Shown in pieces: positions 14,014 through 28,272 of a DNA stretch of 64,000 nt; the stretch's first letter is position 1; every line of letters begins with the position of its first letter. A program made the translations under genes and the position numbers. Source of the stretch: Bugula neritina (lineage: Eukaryota > Bryozoa > Gymnolaemata > Cheilostomatida > Bugulidae); contig CAXIUT010000097.1 in assembly GCA_964035545.1 (NCBI GenBank), positions 248,001 through 312,000 on the forward strand, given 5' to 3'. The notes below the pieces were generated by a model, which saw nothing but the letters and a program-made list of their open reading frames with translations, ran no database searches and was not told the DNA's origin.

Positions 14014-17000
14014 CTAAAATGCACTGTAACATAGTGAAATAGACTGCAACACATTGAAATATACTGCAAAATACTGAAATACACTGCTATATACTGAAAT
14101 ACACTGCAACACACTACAACATACTGCAACATGCTAAAATATACTGCAACATACTGAAATACACTGCAAAATACTGAAATACACTGTAACATACTGAAGT
14201 ATACTGCAACATACTGAAATACACTGCTACATACTGAAATATACTGCAAAATACTGAAATACACTGCTATATACTGAAATACACTGCAACACACTACAAC
14301 ATACTGCAACATGCTAAAAGCTGCAACATACTGAAATACACTGCTACATACTGAAATATACTGCAACACACAGCAACTTACTGCAACATACTAAAATACA
14401 CTGTAACATATTGAAATACACTGCAACACATTGAAATATACCGCAATGTACCGAAATATATGGTAAACTACTGAAATATACTGTCACACATTTAAAAATA
14501 CTGCAACATACTGAAATATACTGCGACACATCGCAATATAATGTAACATACTGAAATATGCTGTAGCACATTGAAATACACTGCAACTCACTGAAATATA
14601 CTGCAACATATTGAAATATACTGCAACATACTGAAATACACTGCTACATACTAAAATATACTGCAACATACTGCAACATAGTGAAATACACTGTAACATA
14701 CTGAAATACACTGCAACATACTACAACATATTGAAATACACTGCAACACATTGAAATATACTGCATTATACCTAAATATACGGTGATATACCAAAATATA
14801 CTGTAACACATTTAAAAATACTGCAACATACTGAAAGACACTGCAACACACTGAAATACACTGCAAAATACTGTAACACACTGAAATATACTGCAACACA
14901 CTGCAACATACTAAAATATACTGCAACATACTGAAATACACTGCAAAATATTCAAATACACTGTAACATATTGAAATATACTGCAACATACTGAAATACA
15001 GTGCTACATACTGAAATATACTGCAACATAGTGCAACATAGTGAAATACACTGCAACATACTGCAAGATAGTGAAATACACTGTAACATACTGAAGTATA
15101 CTGCAACATGCTGAAATACACTGCTACATACTGAAATATACTGCAACACACTGCAAGATACTGCAACATACTAAAATATACTGCAACATACTGAAATACA
15201 CTGCAGAATACTGAAATACACTGTAACATACTGAAATATACTGCAAAATACTGAAATACACTGCTACATACTGAAATATACTGCAACACACTGCGACATA
15301 CTGCAACATACTAAAATACACTGTAACATATTGAAATACACTGCAACACATTGAAATATACTGCAATGTACCGAAATATATGGTAAACTACTGAAATATA
15401 CTGTCACACATTGAAAAACACTGCAACATACTGAAATATACTGCGACACATTGCAATATACTGTAACATACTGAAATATGCTGTAGCACACTGAGATACA
15501 CTGCAACTCACTGAAATATACTGCAACATACTGAAATACACTGTAACATATTGAAATATACTGCAACATACTGAAATACAGTGCTACATACTTAAATATA
15601 CTGCAACATACTGCAACATAGTGAAATACACTGCAACATACTGCAAGATAGTGAAATACACTGTAACATACTGAAAAACACCGCAAAATACTAGAACATA
15701 TTGAAATACACTGCAACACATTGAAATATACTGCAAAATACCTAAATATACGGTAATGTACCAAAATATACTGTAACACATTGAAAAATACTGCAACATA
15801 CTGAAATACACTGCAACACACCGAAAAACACTGCAAAATACTGTAACACACTGAAATATACTGCAACACACTGCAACATACTGCAACATACTAGAATACA
15901 CTGTAACATATTGAAATACACTGCTAAATACTGAAATATACTGCAACACACCGCAACATACTGCAACATACTAAAATAGACTGTAACATATTGAAATACA
16001 CTGCAACACATTGAAATATACTGCAATGTACCGAAATATAAGGTAAACTACTGAAATATACTGTCACACATTGAAAAATACTGCAACATACTGAAATATA
16101 CTGCGACACATTGCAATATACTGTAACATACTGAAATATGCTGTAGCACACTGAAATACACTGCAACATACTGAAATACACTGTAACATATTGAAATATA
16201 CTGCAACACACTGCAATACAGTGCTACATACTGAAATATACTGCAACATACTGCAACATAGTGAAATTCACTGTAACATACTGAAAAACACTGCAACATA
16301 CTACAACATATTAAAATACACTGCAACACATTGAAATATACTGCAACATACCTAAATATACGGTGATATACCAAAATAAACTGTAACACATTTAAAAAGA
16401 CTGCAACATACTGAAATACACTGCAACACTCTGAAATACACTGCAAAATACTGTAACACACTGAAATATACTGCAACACACTGCAACATACTGCAACATA
16501 CTAGAATACACTGTAACATATTGAAATATACTGCAACATACTGAAATACACTGCTACATACTGAAATTTACTGCGACATACAGCAACATACTGCAACATA
16601 CTAAAATACACTGTAACATATTGGAATACACTGCAACACATTGAAATATACTGCAAAATACTGAAATACACTGCTACATACTGAAATATACTGCAACACA
16701 CTGCAACATACTGCAACATACTAAAGTATACTGCAACATACTGAAATACACTGCAGAATACTGAAATACACTGTAACATACTGAAATATACTGCAAAATA
16801 CTGAAATACATTGCTACATACTGAAATATACTGCAACACACTGCGACATACTGCAACATACTAAAATGCACTGTAACATATTGGAATAGACTGCAACACA
16901 TTGAAATATACTGCAAAATACTGAAATACACTGCTACATACTGAAATATACTGCAACACACTGCAACATACTGCAACATACTAAAATATACTGCAACATA

Positions 17001-19367
17001 CAGAAATACACTGCAGAATACTGAAATACACTGTAACATACTGAAATATACTGCAAAATACTGAAATACACTGCTACATACAGAAATATACTGCAACACA
17101 CTGCGACATACTGCAACATACTAAAATACACTGTAACATATTGAAATACACTGCAACACATTGAAATATACTGCAATGTACCGAAATATATGGTAAACTA
17201 CTGAAATATACTGTCACACATTGATAAAACTGCAACATACTGAAATATACTGCGACACATTGCAATATACTGTAACATACTGAAATATGCTGTAGCACAC
17301 TGAAATACACTGCAACTCACTGAAATATACTGCAACATACTGAAATACACTATAACATATTGAAATATACTGCAACATACTGAAATACAGTGCTACATAC
17401 TGAAATTTACTGCAACGTACTGCAACATAGTGAAATACACTGCAACATACTGCAAGACAGTGAAATACACTGTAACATACTGAAATACACCGCAAAATAC
17501 TACAACATATTGAAATGCACTGTAACATATTGAAATACACTGCAACACATTGAAATATACTGCAACATACCTAAATATACGGTAATATACCAAAATATAC
17601 TGTAACACATTGAAAAATACTGCAACGTACTGAAATACACTGAAACACACCGAAAAACACTGAAAATACTGTAACACACTGAAATATACTGCAAAATACT
17701 GAAATATACTGCAAAATACTGAAATACACTGCTAAATACTGAAATATACTGCAACACACCGCAACATACTGCAACATACTAAAGTATACTGCAACATACT
17801 GAAATACACTGCAAAATACTGAAATACACTATAACATACTGAAATATACTGCAACATACTGAAATACAGTGCTACATACTGAAATATACTGCAACATACT
17901 GCAACATAGTGAAATAAACTGCAACATACTGCAAGATAGTGAAATACACTGTAACATACTGAAATACACCGCAAAGTACTACAACATATTGAAATGCACT
18001 GTAACATATTGAAATACACTGCGACACATTGAAATATACTGCAAAATACCTAAATATACGGTAATGTACCAAAATATACTGTAACACATTGAAAAATACT
18101 GCAACATACTGAAATACACTGCAACACACCGAAAAACACTGCAAAATACTGTAACACACTGAAATATACTGCAACACACTGCAACATACTGCAACATACT
18201 AGAATACACTGTAACATATTGAAATATACTGCAACATACTGAAATACACTGTAACATACTGAAGTATACTGCAACATACTGAAATACACTGCTACATACT
18301 GAAATATACTGCAACACACAGCAACATACTACAACATACTAAAATACACTGTAACATATTGGAATACACTGCAACACATTGAAATTTACTGCAAAATACT
18401 GAAATACGCTGCTACATACTGAAATATACTGCAACACACAGCAACTTACTGCAACATACTAAAATACACTGTAACATATTGAAATACACTGCAACACATT
18501 GAAATATACCGCAATGTACCGAAATATATGGTAAACTACTGAAATATACTGTCACACATTTAAAAATACTGCAACATACTGAAATATACTGCGACACATC
18601 GCAATATAATGTAACGTACTGAAATATGCTGTAGCACATTGAAATACACTGCAACTCACTGAAATATACTGCAACATATTGAAATATACTGCAACATACT
18701 GAAATACACTGCTACATACTAAAATATACTGCAACATACTGCAACATAGTGAAATACACTGTAACATACTGAAATACACTGCAACATACTACAACATATT
18801 GAAATACACTGCAACACATTGAAATATACTGCATTATACCTAAATATACGGTGATATACCAAAATATACTGTAACACATTTAAAAATACTGCAACATACT
18901 GAAAGACACTGCAACACACTGAAATACACTGCAAAATACTGTAACACACTGAAATATACTGCAACACACTGCAACATACTGCAACATACTAAAATATACT
19001 GCAACATACTGAAATACACTGCAAAATATTCAAATACACTGTAACATATTGAAATATACTGCAACATACTGAAATACAGTGCTACATACTGAAATATACT
19101 GCAACATAGTGCAACATAGTGAAATACACTGCAACATACTGCAAGATAGTGAAATACACTGTAACATACTGAAGTATACTGCAACATGCTGAAATACACT
19201 GCTACATACTGAAATATACTGATACACACAGCAACATACTGCAACATACTAAAATACAGTGTGACATATTGGAATACACTGCAACACATTGAAATACACT
19301 GCAAAATACTGAAATACACTGCTACATACTGAAATATACTGCGACACACTGCAACATACTGCAACAT
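12670..19367 (+). repeat. 12.66-kb higher-order repeat, right copy
   Basis: Counterpart of 1-6,708. It overlaps the end of the second 5,086-bp tandem copy (to 14,013) and then continues as the sequence after 1,344 does. It carries a one-decamer deletion near 14,908 and scattered substitutions, for example GATAGTG changed to GACAGTG near 17,457. Beyond 19,367 it passes into a patch of private variants. Confidence 0.9.
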
Positions 19368-19547
19368 ACTAAATTACACTGTAACATATTGAAATAGATT
19401 GCAACACAATGAAATATACTGTAAAATACTAAAATACACTGCTAAATACTGAAATACACTGCAACACACTACAACATACTGCAACATACTAAAATATACT
19501 GCAACATACTGAAATACCCTGCAAAATACTGAAATACACTGTAACGT
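19368..19547 (+). repeat. Divergent decamer patch with private variants
   Basis: This short patch joins the end of the 12.66-kb repeat to the next AAAAGCTGC block. It contains variants I do not see elsewhere, such as AAATTACACT, GATTGCAACACAATG and ACTGTAAAATACTAAA. It keeps the decamer register. It may be a less homogenised remnant between duplicated blocks. Confidence 0.6.
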
Positions 19548-19936
19548 ACTGAAATTTACTGCAAAATACTGAAATACACTGCTACATACTGAAATTTACT
19601 GCGACACACTGCAACATACTGCACCATACTAAAATGCACTGTAACATAGTGAAATAGACTGCAACACATTGAAATATACTGCAAAATACTGAAATACACT
19701 GCTATATACTGAAATACACTGCAACACACTACAACATACTGCAACATGCTAAAATATACTGCAACATACTGAAATACACTGCAAAATACTGAAATACACT
19801 GTAACATACTGAAGTATACTGCAACATACTGAAATACACTGCTACATACTGAAATATACTGCAAAATACTGAAATACACTGCTATATACTGAAATACACT
19901 GCAACACACTACAACATACTGCAACATGCTAAAAGC

Positions 19937-22538
19937 TGCAACATACTGAAATACACTGCTACATACTGAAATATACTGCAACACACAGCAACTTACTGCA
20001 ACATACTAAAATACACTGTAACATATTGGAATACACTGCAACACATTGAAATATACTGCAAAATACTGAAATACACTGCTACATACTGAAATATACTGCA
20101 ACACACTGCAACATACTGCAACATACTAAAGTATACTGCAACATACTGATTTACACTGCAGAATACTGAAATACACTGTAACATACTGAAATATACTGCA
20201 AAATACTGAAATACATTGCTACATACTGAAATATACTGCAACACACTGCGACATACTGCAACATACTAAAATACACTGTAACATATTGAAATACACTGCA
20301 ACACATTGAAATATACTGCAATGTACCGAAATATAAGGTAAACTACTGAAATATACTGTCACACATTGAAAAATACTGCAACATACTGAAATATACTGCG
20401 ACACATTGCAATATACTGTAACATACTGAAATATGCTGTAGCACACTGAAATACACTGCAACATACTGAAATACACTGCATCATACTGCAACATAGTGAA
20501 ATTCACTGTAACATACTGAAAAACACTGCAACATACTACAACATATTAAAATACACTGCAACACATTGAAATATACTGCAACATACCTAAATATACGGTG
20601 ATATACCAAAAGAAACTGTAACACATTTAAAAAGACTGCAACATACTGAAATACACTGCAACACTCTGAAATACACTGCAAAATACTGTAACACACTGAA
20701 ATATACTGCAACACACTGCAACATACTGCAACATACTAGAATACACTGTAACATATTGAAATATACTGCAACATACTGAAATACACTGCTACATACTGAA
20801 ATTTACTGCGACATACAGCAACATACTGCAACATACTAAAATACACTGTAACATATTGGAATACACTGCAACACATTGAAATATACTGCAAAATACTGAA
20901 ATACACTGCTACATACTGAAATATACTGCAACACACTGCAACATACTGCAACATACTAAAGTATACTGCAACATACTGAAATACACTGCAGAATACTGAA
21001 ATACACTGTAACATACTGAAATATACTGCAAAATACTGAAATACATTGCTACATACTGAAATATACTGCAACACACTGCGACATACTGCAACATACTAAA
21101 ATGCACTGTAACATAGTGAAATAGACTGCAACACATTGAAATACACTGCAAAATACTGAAATACAGTGCTACATACTGAAATATACTGCAACATACTGCA
21201 ACATAGTGAAATAAACTGCAACATACTGCAAGATAGTGAAATACACTGTAACATACTGAAATACACCGCAAAGTACTACAACATATTGAAATGCACTGTA
21301 ACATATTGAAATACACTGCAACACATTGAAATATACTGCAAAATACCTAAATATACGGTAATGTACCAAAATATACTGTAACACATTGAAAAATACTGCA
21401 ACATACTGAAATACACTGCAACACACCGAAAAACACTGCAAAATACTGTAACACACTGAAATATACTGCAACACACTGCAACATACTGCAACATACTAGA
21501 ATACACTGTAACATATTGAAATATACTGCAACATACTGAAATACACTGCTATATACTGAAATGTACTGCAACACACTACAACATACTGCAACATGCTAAA
21601 ATATACTGCAACATATTGAAATACCCTGAAAAATACTGAAATACACTGTAACATACTGAAGTATACTGCAACATACTGAAATACACTGCTACATACTGAA
21701 ATATACTGCAACACACAGCAACATACTACAACATACTAAAATACACTGTAACATATTTGAATACACTGCAACACATTGAAATTTACTGCAAAATACTGAA
21801 ATACACTGCTACATACTGAAATTTACTGCGACACACTGCAACATACTGCAACATACTAAAATGCACTGTAACATAGTGAAATAGACTGCAACACATTGAA
21901 ATATACTGCAAAATACTGAAATACACTGCTATATACTGAAATACACTGCAACACACTACAACATACTGCAACATGCTAAAATATACTGCAACATACTGAA
22001 ATACACTGCAAAATACTGAAATACACTGTAGCATACTGAAGTATACTGCAACATACTGAAATACACTGCTACATACTGAAATATACTGCAAAATACTGAA
22101 ATACACTGCTATATACTGAAATACACTGCAACACACTACAACATACTGCAACATGCTAAAAGCTGCAACATACTGAAATACACTGCTACATACTGAAATA
22201 TACTGCAACACACAGCAACTTACTGCAACATACTAGAATACACTGTAACATATTGGAATACACTGCAACACATTGAAATATACTGCAAAATACTGAAATA
22301 CACTGCTACATACTGAAATAGACTGCAACACACTGCAACATACTGCAACATACTAAAGTATACTGCAACATACTGAAATACACTGCAGAATACTGAAATA
22401 CACTGTAACATACTGAAATATACTGCAAAATACTTAAATACATTGCTACATACTGAAATATACTACAACACACTGCGACATACTGCAACATACTAAAATA
22501 CACTGTAACATATTGGAATACACTGCAACACATTGAAA
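19937..22538 (+). repeat. Duplicated block, left copy (about 2.6 kb)
   Basis: Aligns with 24,853-27,514. The spacing is 4,916 bp up to about 20,480 and 4,976 bp after it, because this copy lacks 60 bp (six decamers) there. Both copies share rare states such as AATACCCTGAAAAAT and GAAATAGACTGCAACACAC. About 2.3 kb of differently ordered array separates the two copies. Confidence 0.82.
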
Positions 22539-24852
22539 TATACTTCAAAATACTGAAATACACTGCTACATACTGAAGTTTACTGCGACACACTGCAACA
22601 TACTGCAACATACTAAAATGCACTGTAACATAGTGAAATAGACTGCAACACATTGAAATATACTGCAAAATACTGAAATACACTGCTATATACTGAAATA
22701 CACTGCAACACACTACAACATACTGCAACATGCTAAAATATACTGCAACATACTGAAATACACTGCAAAATACTGAAATACACTGCTACATACTGAAATA
22801 TACTGCAACACACTGCAACATACTGCAACATACTAAAGTATACTGCAACATACTGAAATACACTGCAGAATACTGAAATACACTGTAACATACTGAAATA
22901 TACTGCAAAATACTTAAATAGATTGCTACATACTGAAATATACTGCAACACACTGCGACATACTGCAACATACTAAAATACACTGTAACATATTGAAATA
23001 CACTGCAACACATTGAAATATACTGCAAAATACTGAAATACACTGCTATATACTGAAATACACTGCAACACACTACAACATACTGCAACATGCTAAAATA
23101 TACTGCAACATACTGAAATACACTGCAAAATACTGAAATACACTGTAACATACTGAAGTATACTGCAACATACTGAAATACACTGCTACATACTGAAATT
23201 TACTGCGACACACCGCAACATACCGCAACGTGCTAAAATACACTGTAACATATTGGAATAGACTGCAACACATTGAAATATACTGCAAAATACTGAAATA
23301 CACTGCTACATACTGAAATATACTGCAACACACTGCAACATACTGCAACATACTAAAATATACTGCAACATACTGAAATACACTGCAGAATACTGAAATA
23401 CACTGTAACATACTGAAATATACTGCAAAATACTGAAATACACTGCTACATACTGAAATATACTGCAACACACTGCGACATACTGCAACATACTAAAATA
23501 CACTGTAACATATTGAAATACACTGCAACACATTGAAATATACTGCAATGTACCGAAATATATGGTAAACTACTGAAATATACTGTCACACATTGAAAAA
23601 AACTGCAACATACTGAAATATACTGCGACACATTGCAATATACTGTAACATACTGAAATATGCTGTAGCACACTGAAATACACTGCAACTCACTGAAATA
23701 TACTGCAACATACTGAAATACACTGTAACATATTGAAATATACTGCAACATACTGAAATACAGTGCTACATACTGAAATTTACTGCAACGTACTGCAACA
23801 TAGTGAAATACACTGCAACATACTGCAAGATAGTGAAATACACTGTAACATACTGAAATACACCGCAAAATACTACAACATATTGAAATGCACTGTAACA
23901 TATCGAAATACACTGCAACACATTGAAATATACTGCAACATACCTAAATATACGGTAATATACCAAAATATACTGTAACACATTGAAAAATACTGCAACA
24001 TACTGAAATTCACTGAAACACACCGAAAAACACTGAAAATACTGTAACACACTAAAATATACTGCAAAATACTGAAATATACTGCAAAATACTGAAATAC
24101 ACTGCTACATACTGAAATATACTGCAACACACTGCAACATACTGCAACATACTAAAGTATACTGCAACATACTGAAATACACTGCAGAATACTGAAATAC
24201 ACTGTAACATACTGAAATATACTGCAAAATACTTAAATACATTGCTACATACTGAAATATACTGCAACACACTGCGACATACTGCAACATACTAAAATAC
24301 ACTGTAACATATTGAAATACACTGCAACACATTGAAATATACTGCAATGTACCGAAATATATGGTAAACTACTGAAATATACTGTCACACATTGAAAAAT
24401 ACTGCAACATACTGAAATATACTGCGACACATTGCAATATACTGTAACATACTGAAATATGCTGTAGCACACTAAAATACACTGCAACATACTGAAATAC
24501 ACTGTAACATATTGAAATATACTGCAACATACTGCAATACAGTGCTACATACTGAAATATACTGCAACATACTGCAACATAGTGAAATTCACTGTAACAT
24601 ACTGAAAAACACTGCAACATACTACAACATATTGAAATACACTGCAACACATTGAAATATACTGCAACATACCTAAATATACGGTGATATACCAAAATAA
24701 ACTGTAACACATTTAAAAAGACTGCAACATACCGAAATACACTGCAACACTCTGAAATACACTGCAAAATACTGTAACACACTGAAATATACTGCAACAC
24801 ACTGCAACATACTGCAACATACTAGAATACACTGTAACATATTGAAATATAC
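22539..24852 (+). repeat. Array between the two 2.6-kb block copies
   Basis: Decamer array in a different module order. About 23,005-24,130 matches 29,898-30,883. The spacing is 6,893 bp up to about 23,310 and 6,753 bp after it, because the right copy lacks 140 bp. Shared rare states include CACACCGCAACATACCGCAACG near 23,211 and 30,103 and TATCGAAATAC near 23,903 and 30,656. The last 480 bp resemble the 890-bp units. Confidence 0.75.
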
Positions 24853-27514
24853 TGCAACATACTGAAATACACTGCTACATACTGAAATATACTGCAACAC
24901 ACAGCAACTTACTGCAACATACTAGAATACACTGTAACATATTGGAATACACTGCAACACATTGAAATATACTGCAAAATACTGAAATACACTGCTACAT
25001 ACTGAAATATACTGCAACACACTGCAACATACTGCAACATACTAAAGTATACTGCAACATACTGATTTACACTGCAGAATACTGAAATACACTGTAACAT
25101 ACTGAAATATACTGCAAAATACTGAAATACATTGCTACATACTGAAATATACTGCAACACACTGCGACATACTGCAACATACTAAAATACACTGTAACAT
25201 ATTGAAATACACTGCAACACATTGAAATATACTGCAATGTACCGAAATATAAGGTAAACTACTGAAATATACTGTCACACATTGAAAAATACTGCAACAT
25301 ACTGAAATATACTGCGACACATTGCAATATACTGTAACATACTGAAATATGCTGTAGCACACTGAAATACACTGCAACATACTGAAATACACTGTAACAT
25401 ATTGAAATATACTGCAACACACTGCAATACAGTGCTACATACTGAAATATACTGCAACATACTGCAACATAGTGAAATTCACTGTAACATACTGAAAAAC
25501 ACTGCAACATACTACAACATATTAAAATACACTGCAACACATTGAAATATACTGCAACATACCTAAATATACGGTGATATACCAAAATAAACTGTAACAC
25601 ATTTAAAAAGACTGCAACATACTGAAATACACTGCAACACTCTGAAATACACTGCAAAATACTGTAACACACTGAAATATACTGCAACACACTGCAACAT
25701 ACTGCAACATACTAGAATACACTGTAACATATTGAAATATACTGCAACATACTGAAATACACTGCTACATACTGAAATTTACTGCGACATACAGCAACAT
25801 ACTGCAACATACTAAAATACACTGTAACATATTGGAATACACTGCAACACATTGAAATATACTGCAAAATACTGAAATACACTGCTACATACTGAAATAT
25901 ACTGCAACACACTGCAACATACTGCAACATACTAAAGTATACTGCAACATACTGAAATACACTGCAGAATACTGAAATACACTGTAACATACTGAAATAT
26001 ACTGCAAAATACTGAAATACATTGCTACATACTGAAATATACTGCAACACACTGCGACATACTGCAACATACTAAAATGCACTGTAACATAGTGAAATAG
26101 ACTGCAACACATTGAAATACACTGCAAAATACTGAAATACAGTGCTACATACTGAAATATACTGCAACATACTGCAACATAGTGAAATAAACTGCAACAT
26201 ACTGCAAGATAGTGAAATACACTGTAACATACTGAAATACACCGCAAAGTACTACAACATATTGAAATGCACTGTAACATATTGAAATACACTGCAACAC
26301 ATTGAAATATACTGCAAAATACCTAAATATACGGTAATGTACCAAAATATACTGTAACACATTGAAAAATACTGCAACATACTGAAATACACTGCAACAC
26401 ACCGAAAAACACTGCAAAATACTGTAACACACTGAAATATACTGCAACACACTGCAACATACTGCAACATACTAGAATACACTGTAACATATTGAAATAT
26501 ACTGCAACATACTGAAATACACTGCTATATACTGAAATATACTGCAACACACTACAACATACTGCAACATGCTAAAATATACTGCAACATATTGAAATAC
26601 CCTGAAAAATACTGAAATACACTGTAACATACTGAAGTATACTGCAACATACTGAAATACACTGCTACATACTGAAATATACTGCAACACACAGCAACAT
26701 ACTACAACATACTAAAATACACTGTAACATATTGGAATACACTGCAACACATTGAAATTTACTGCAAAATACTGAAATACACTGCTACATACTGAAATTT
26801 ACTGCGACACACTGCAACATACTGCAACATACTAAAATGCACTGTAACATAGTGAAATAGAATGCAACACATTGAAATATACTGCAAAATACTGAAATAC
26901 ACTGCTATATACTGAAATACACTGCAACACACTACAACATACTGCAACATGCTAAAATATACTGCAACATACTGAAATACACTGCAAAATACTGAAATAC
27001 ACTGTAACATACTGAAGTATACTGCAACATACTGAAATACACTGCTACATACTGAAATATACTGCAAAATACTGAAATACTCTGCTATATACTGAAATAC
27101 ACTGCAACACACTACAACATACTGCAACATGCTAAAAGCTGCAACATACTGAAATACACTGCTACATACTGAAATATACTGCAACACACAGCAACTTACT
27201 GCAACATACTAGAATACACTGTAACATATTGGAATACACTGCAACACATTGAAATATACTGCAAAATACTGAAATACACTGCTACATACTGAAATAGACT
27301 GCAACACACTGCAACATACTGCAACATACTAAAGTATACTGCAACATACTGAAATACACTGCAGAATACTGAAATACACTGTAACATACTGAAATATACT
27401 GCAAAATACTTAAATACATTGCTACATACTGAAATATACTGCAACACACTGCGACATACTGCAACATACTAAAATACACTGTAACATATTGGAATACACT
27501 GCAACACATTGAAA
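24853..27514 (+). repeat. Duplicated block, right copy (about 2.7 kb)
   Basis: Counterpart of 19,937-22,538 and 60 bp longer. The substretch 25,218-26,240 also matches 51,130-52,150 at spacing 25,912, so part of this block has a third copy far to the right. Confidence 0.82.
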
Positions 27515-27515
27515 T
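26759..27515 (+). repeat. 757-bp tandem duplication, copy 1
   Basis: Followed by a copy at +757 bp. The length is 760 minus 3, matching the single AAAAGCTGC slip in the unit. Private changes in this copy include GAATGCAACAC near 26,870 and ATACTCTGC near 27,078. Edges are good to about 40 bp. Confidence 0.85.
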
Positions 27516-28272
27516 TTACTGCAAAATACTGAAATACACTGCTACATACTGAAATTTACTGCGACACACTGCAACATACTGCAACATACTAAAATGCACT
27601 GTAACATAGTGAAATAGACTGCAACACATTGAAATATACTGCAAAATACTGAAATACACTGCTATATACTGAAATACACTGCAACACACTACAACATACT
27701 GCAACTTGCTAAAATATACTGCAACATACTGAAATACACTGCAAAATACTGAAATACACTGTAACATACTGAAGTATACTGCAACATACTGAAATACACT
27801 GCTACATACTGAAATATACTGCAAAATACTGAAATACACTGCTATATACTGAAATACACTGCAACACACTACAACATACTGCAACATGCTAAAAGCTGCA
27901 ACATACTGAAATACACTGCTACATACTGAAATATACTGCAACACACAGCAACTTACTGCAACATACTAGAATACACTGTAACATATTGGAATACACTGCA
28001 ACACATTGAAATATACTGCAAAATACTGAAATACACTGCTACATACTGAAATATACTGCAACACACTGCAACATACTGCAACATACTAAAGTATACTGCA
28101 ACATACTGAAATACACTGCAGAATACTGAAATACACTGTAACATACTGAAATATACTGCAAAATACTTAAATACATTGCTACATACTGAAATATACTGCA
28201 ACACACTGCGACATACTGCAACATACTAAAATACACTGTAACATATTGAAATACACTGCAACACATTGAAAT
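27516..28272 (+). repeat. 757-bp tandem duplication, copy 2
   Basis: Second copy of 26,759-27,515. It carries its own CAACTTGCTAAAA change near 27,705 and otherwise follows the same module order up to about 28,271, where it passes into the 890-bp unit region. Confidence 0.85.

Noticed and set aside
23763-23978. 71-codon open frames on the + strand (also 30,516-30,731)
   Set aside because: The + strand has TGA or TAA in most frames of the unit, so an open run is rarer, but these two are duplicates of one block and equivalent segments elsewhere are closed by single substitutions. No evidence of coding.
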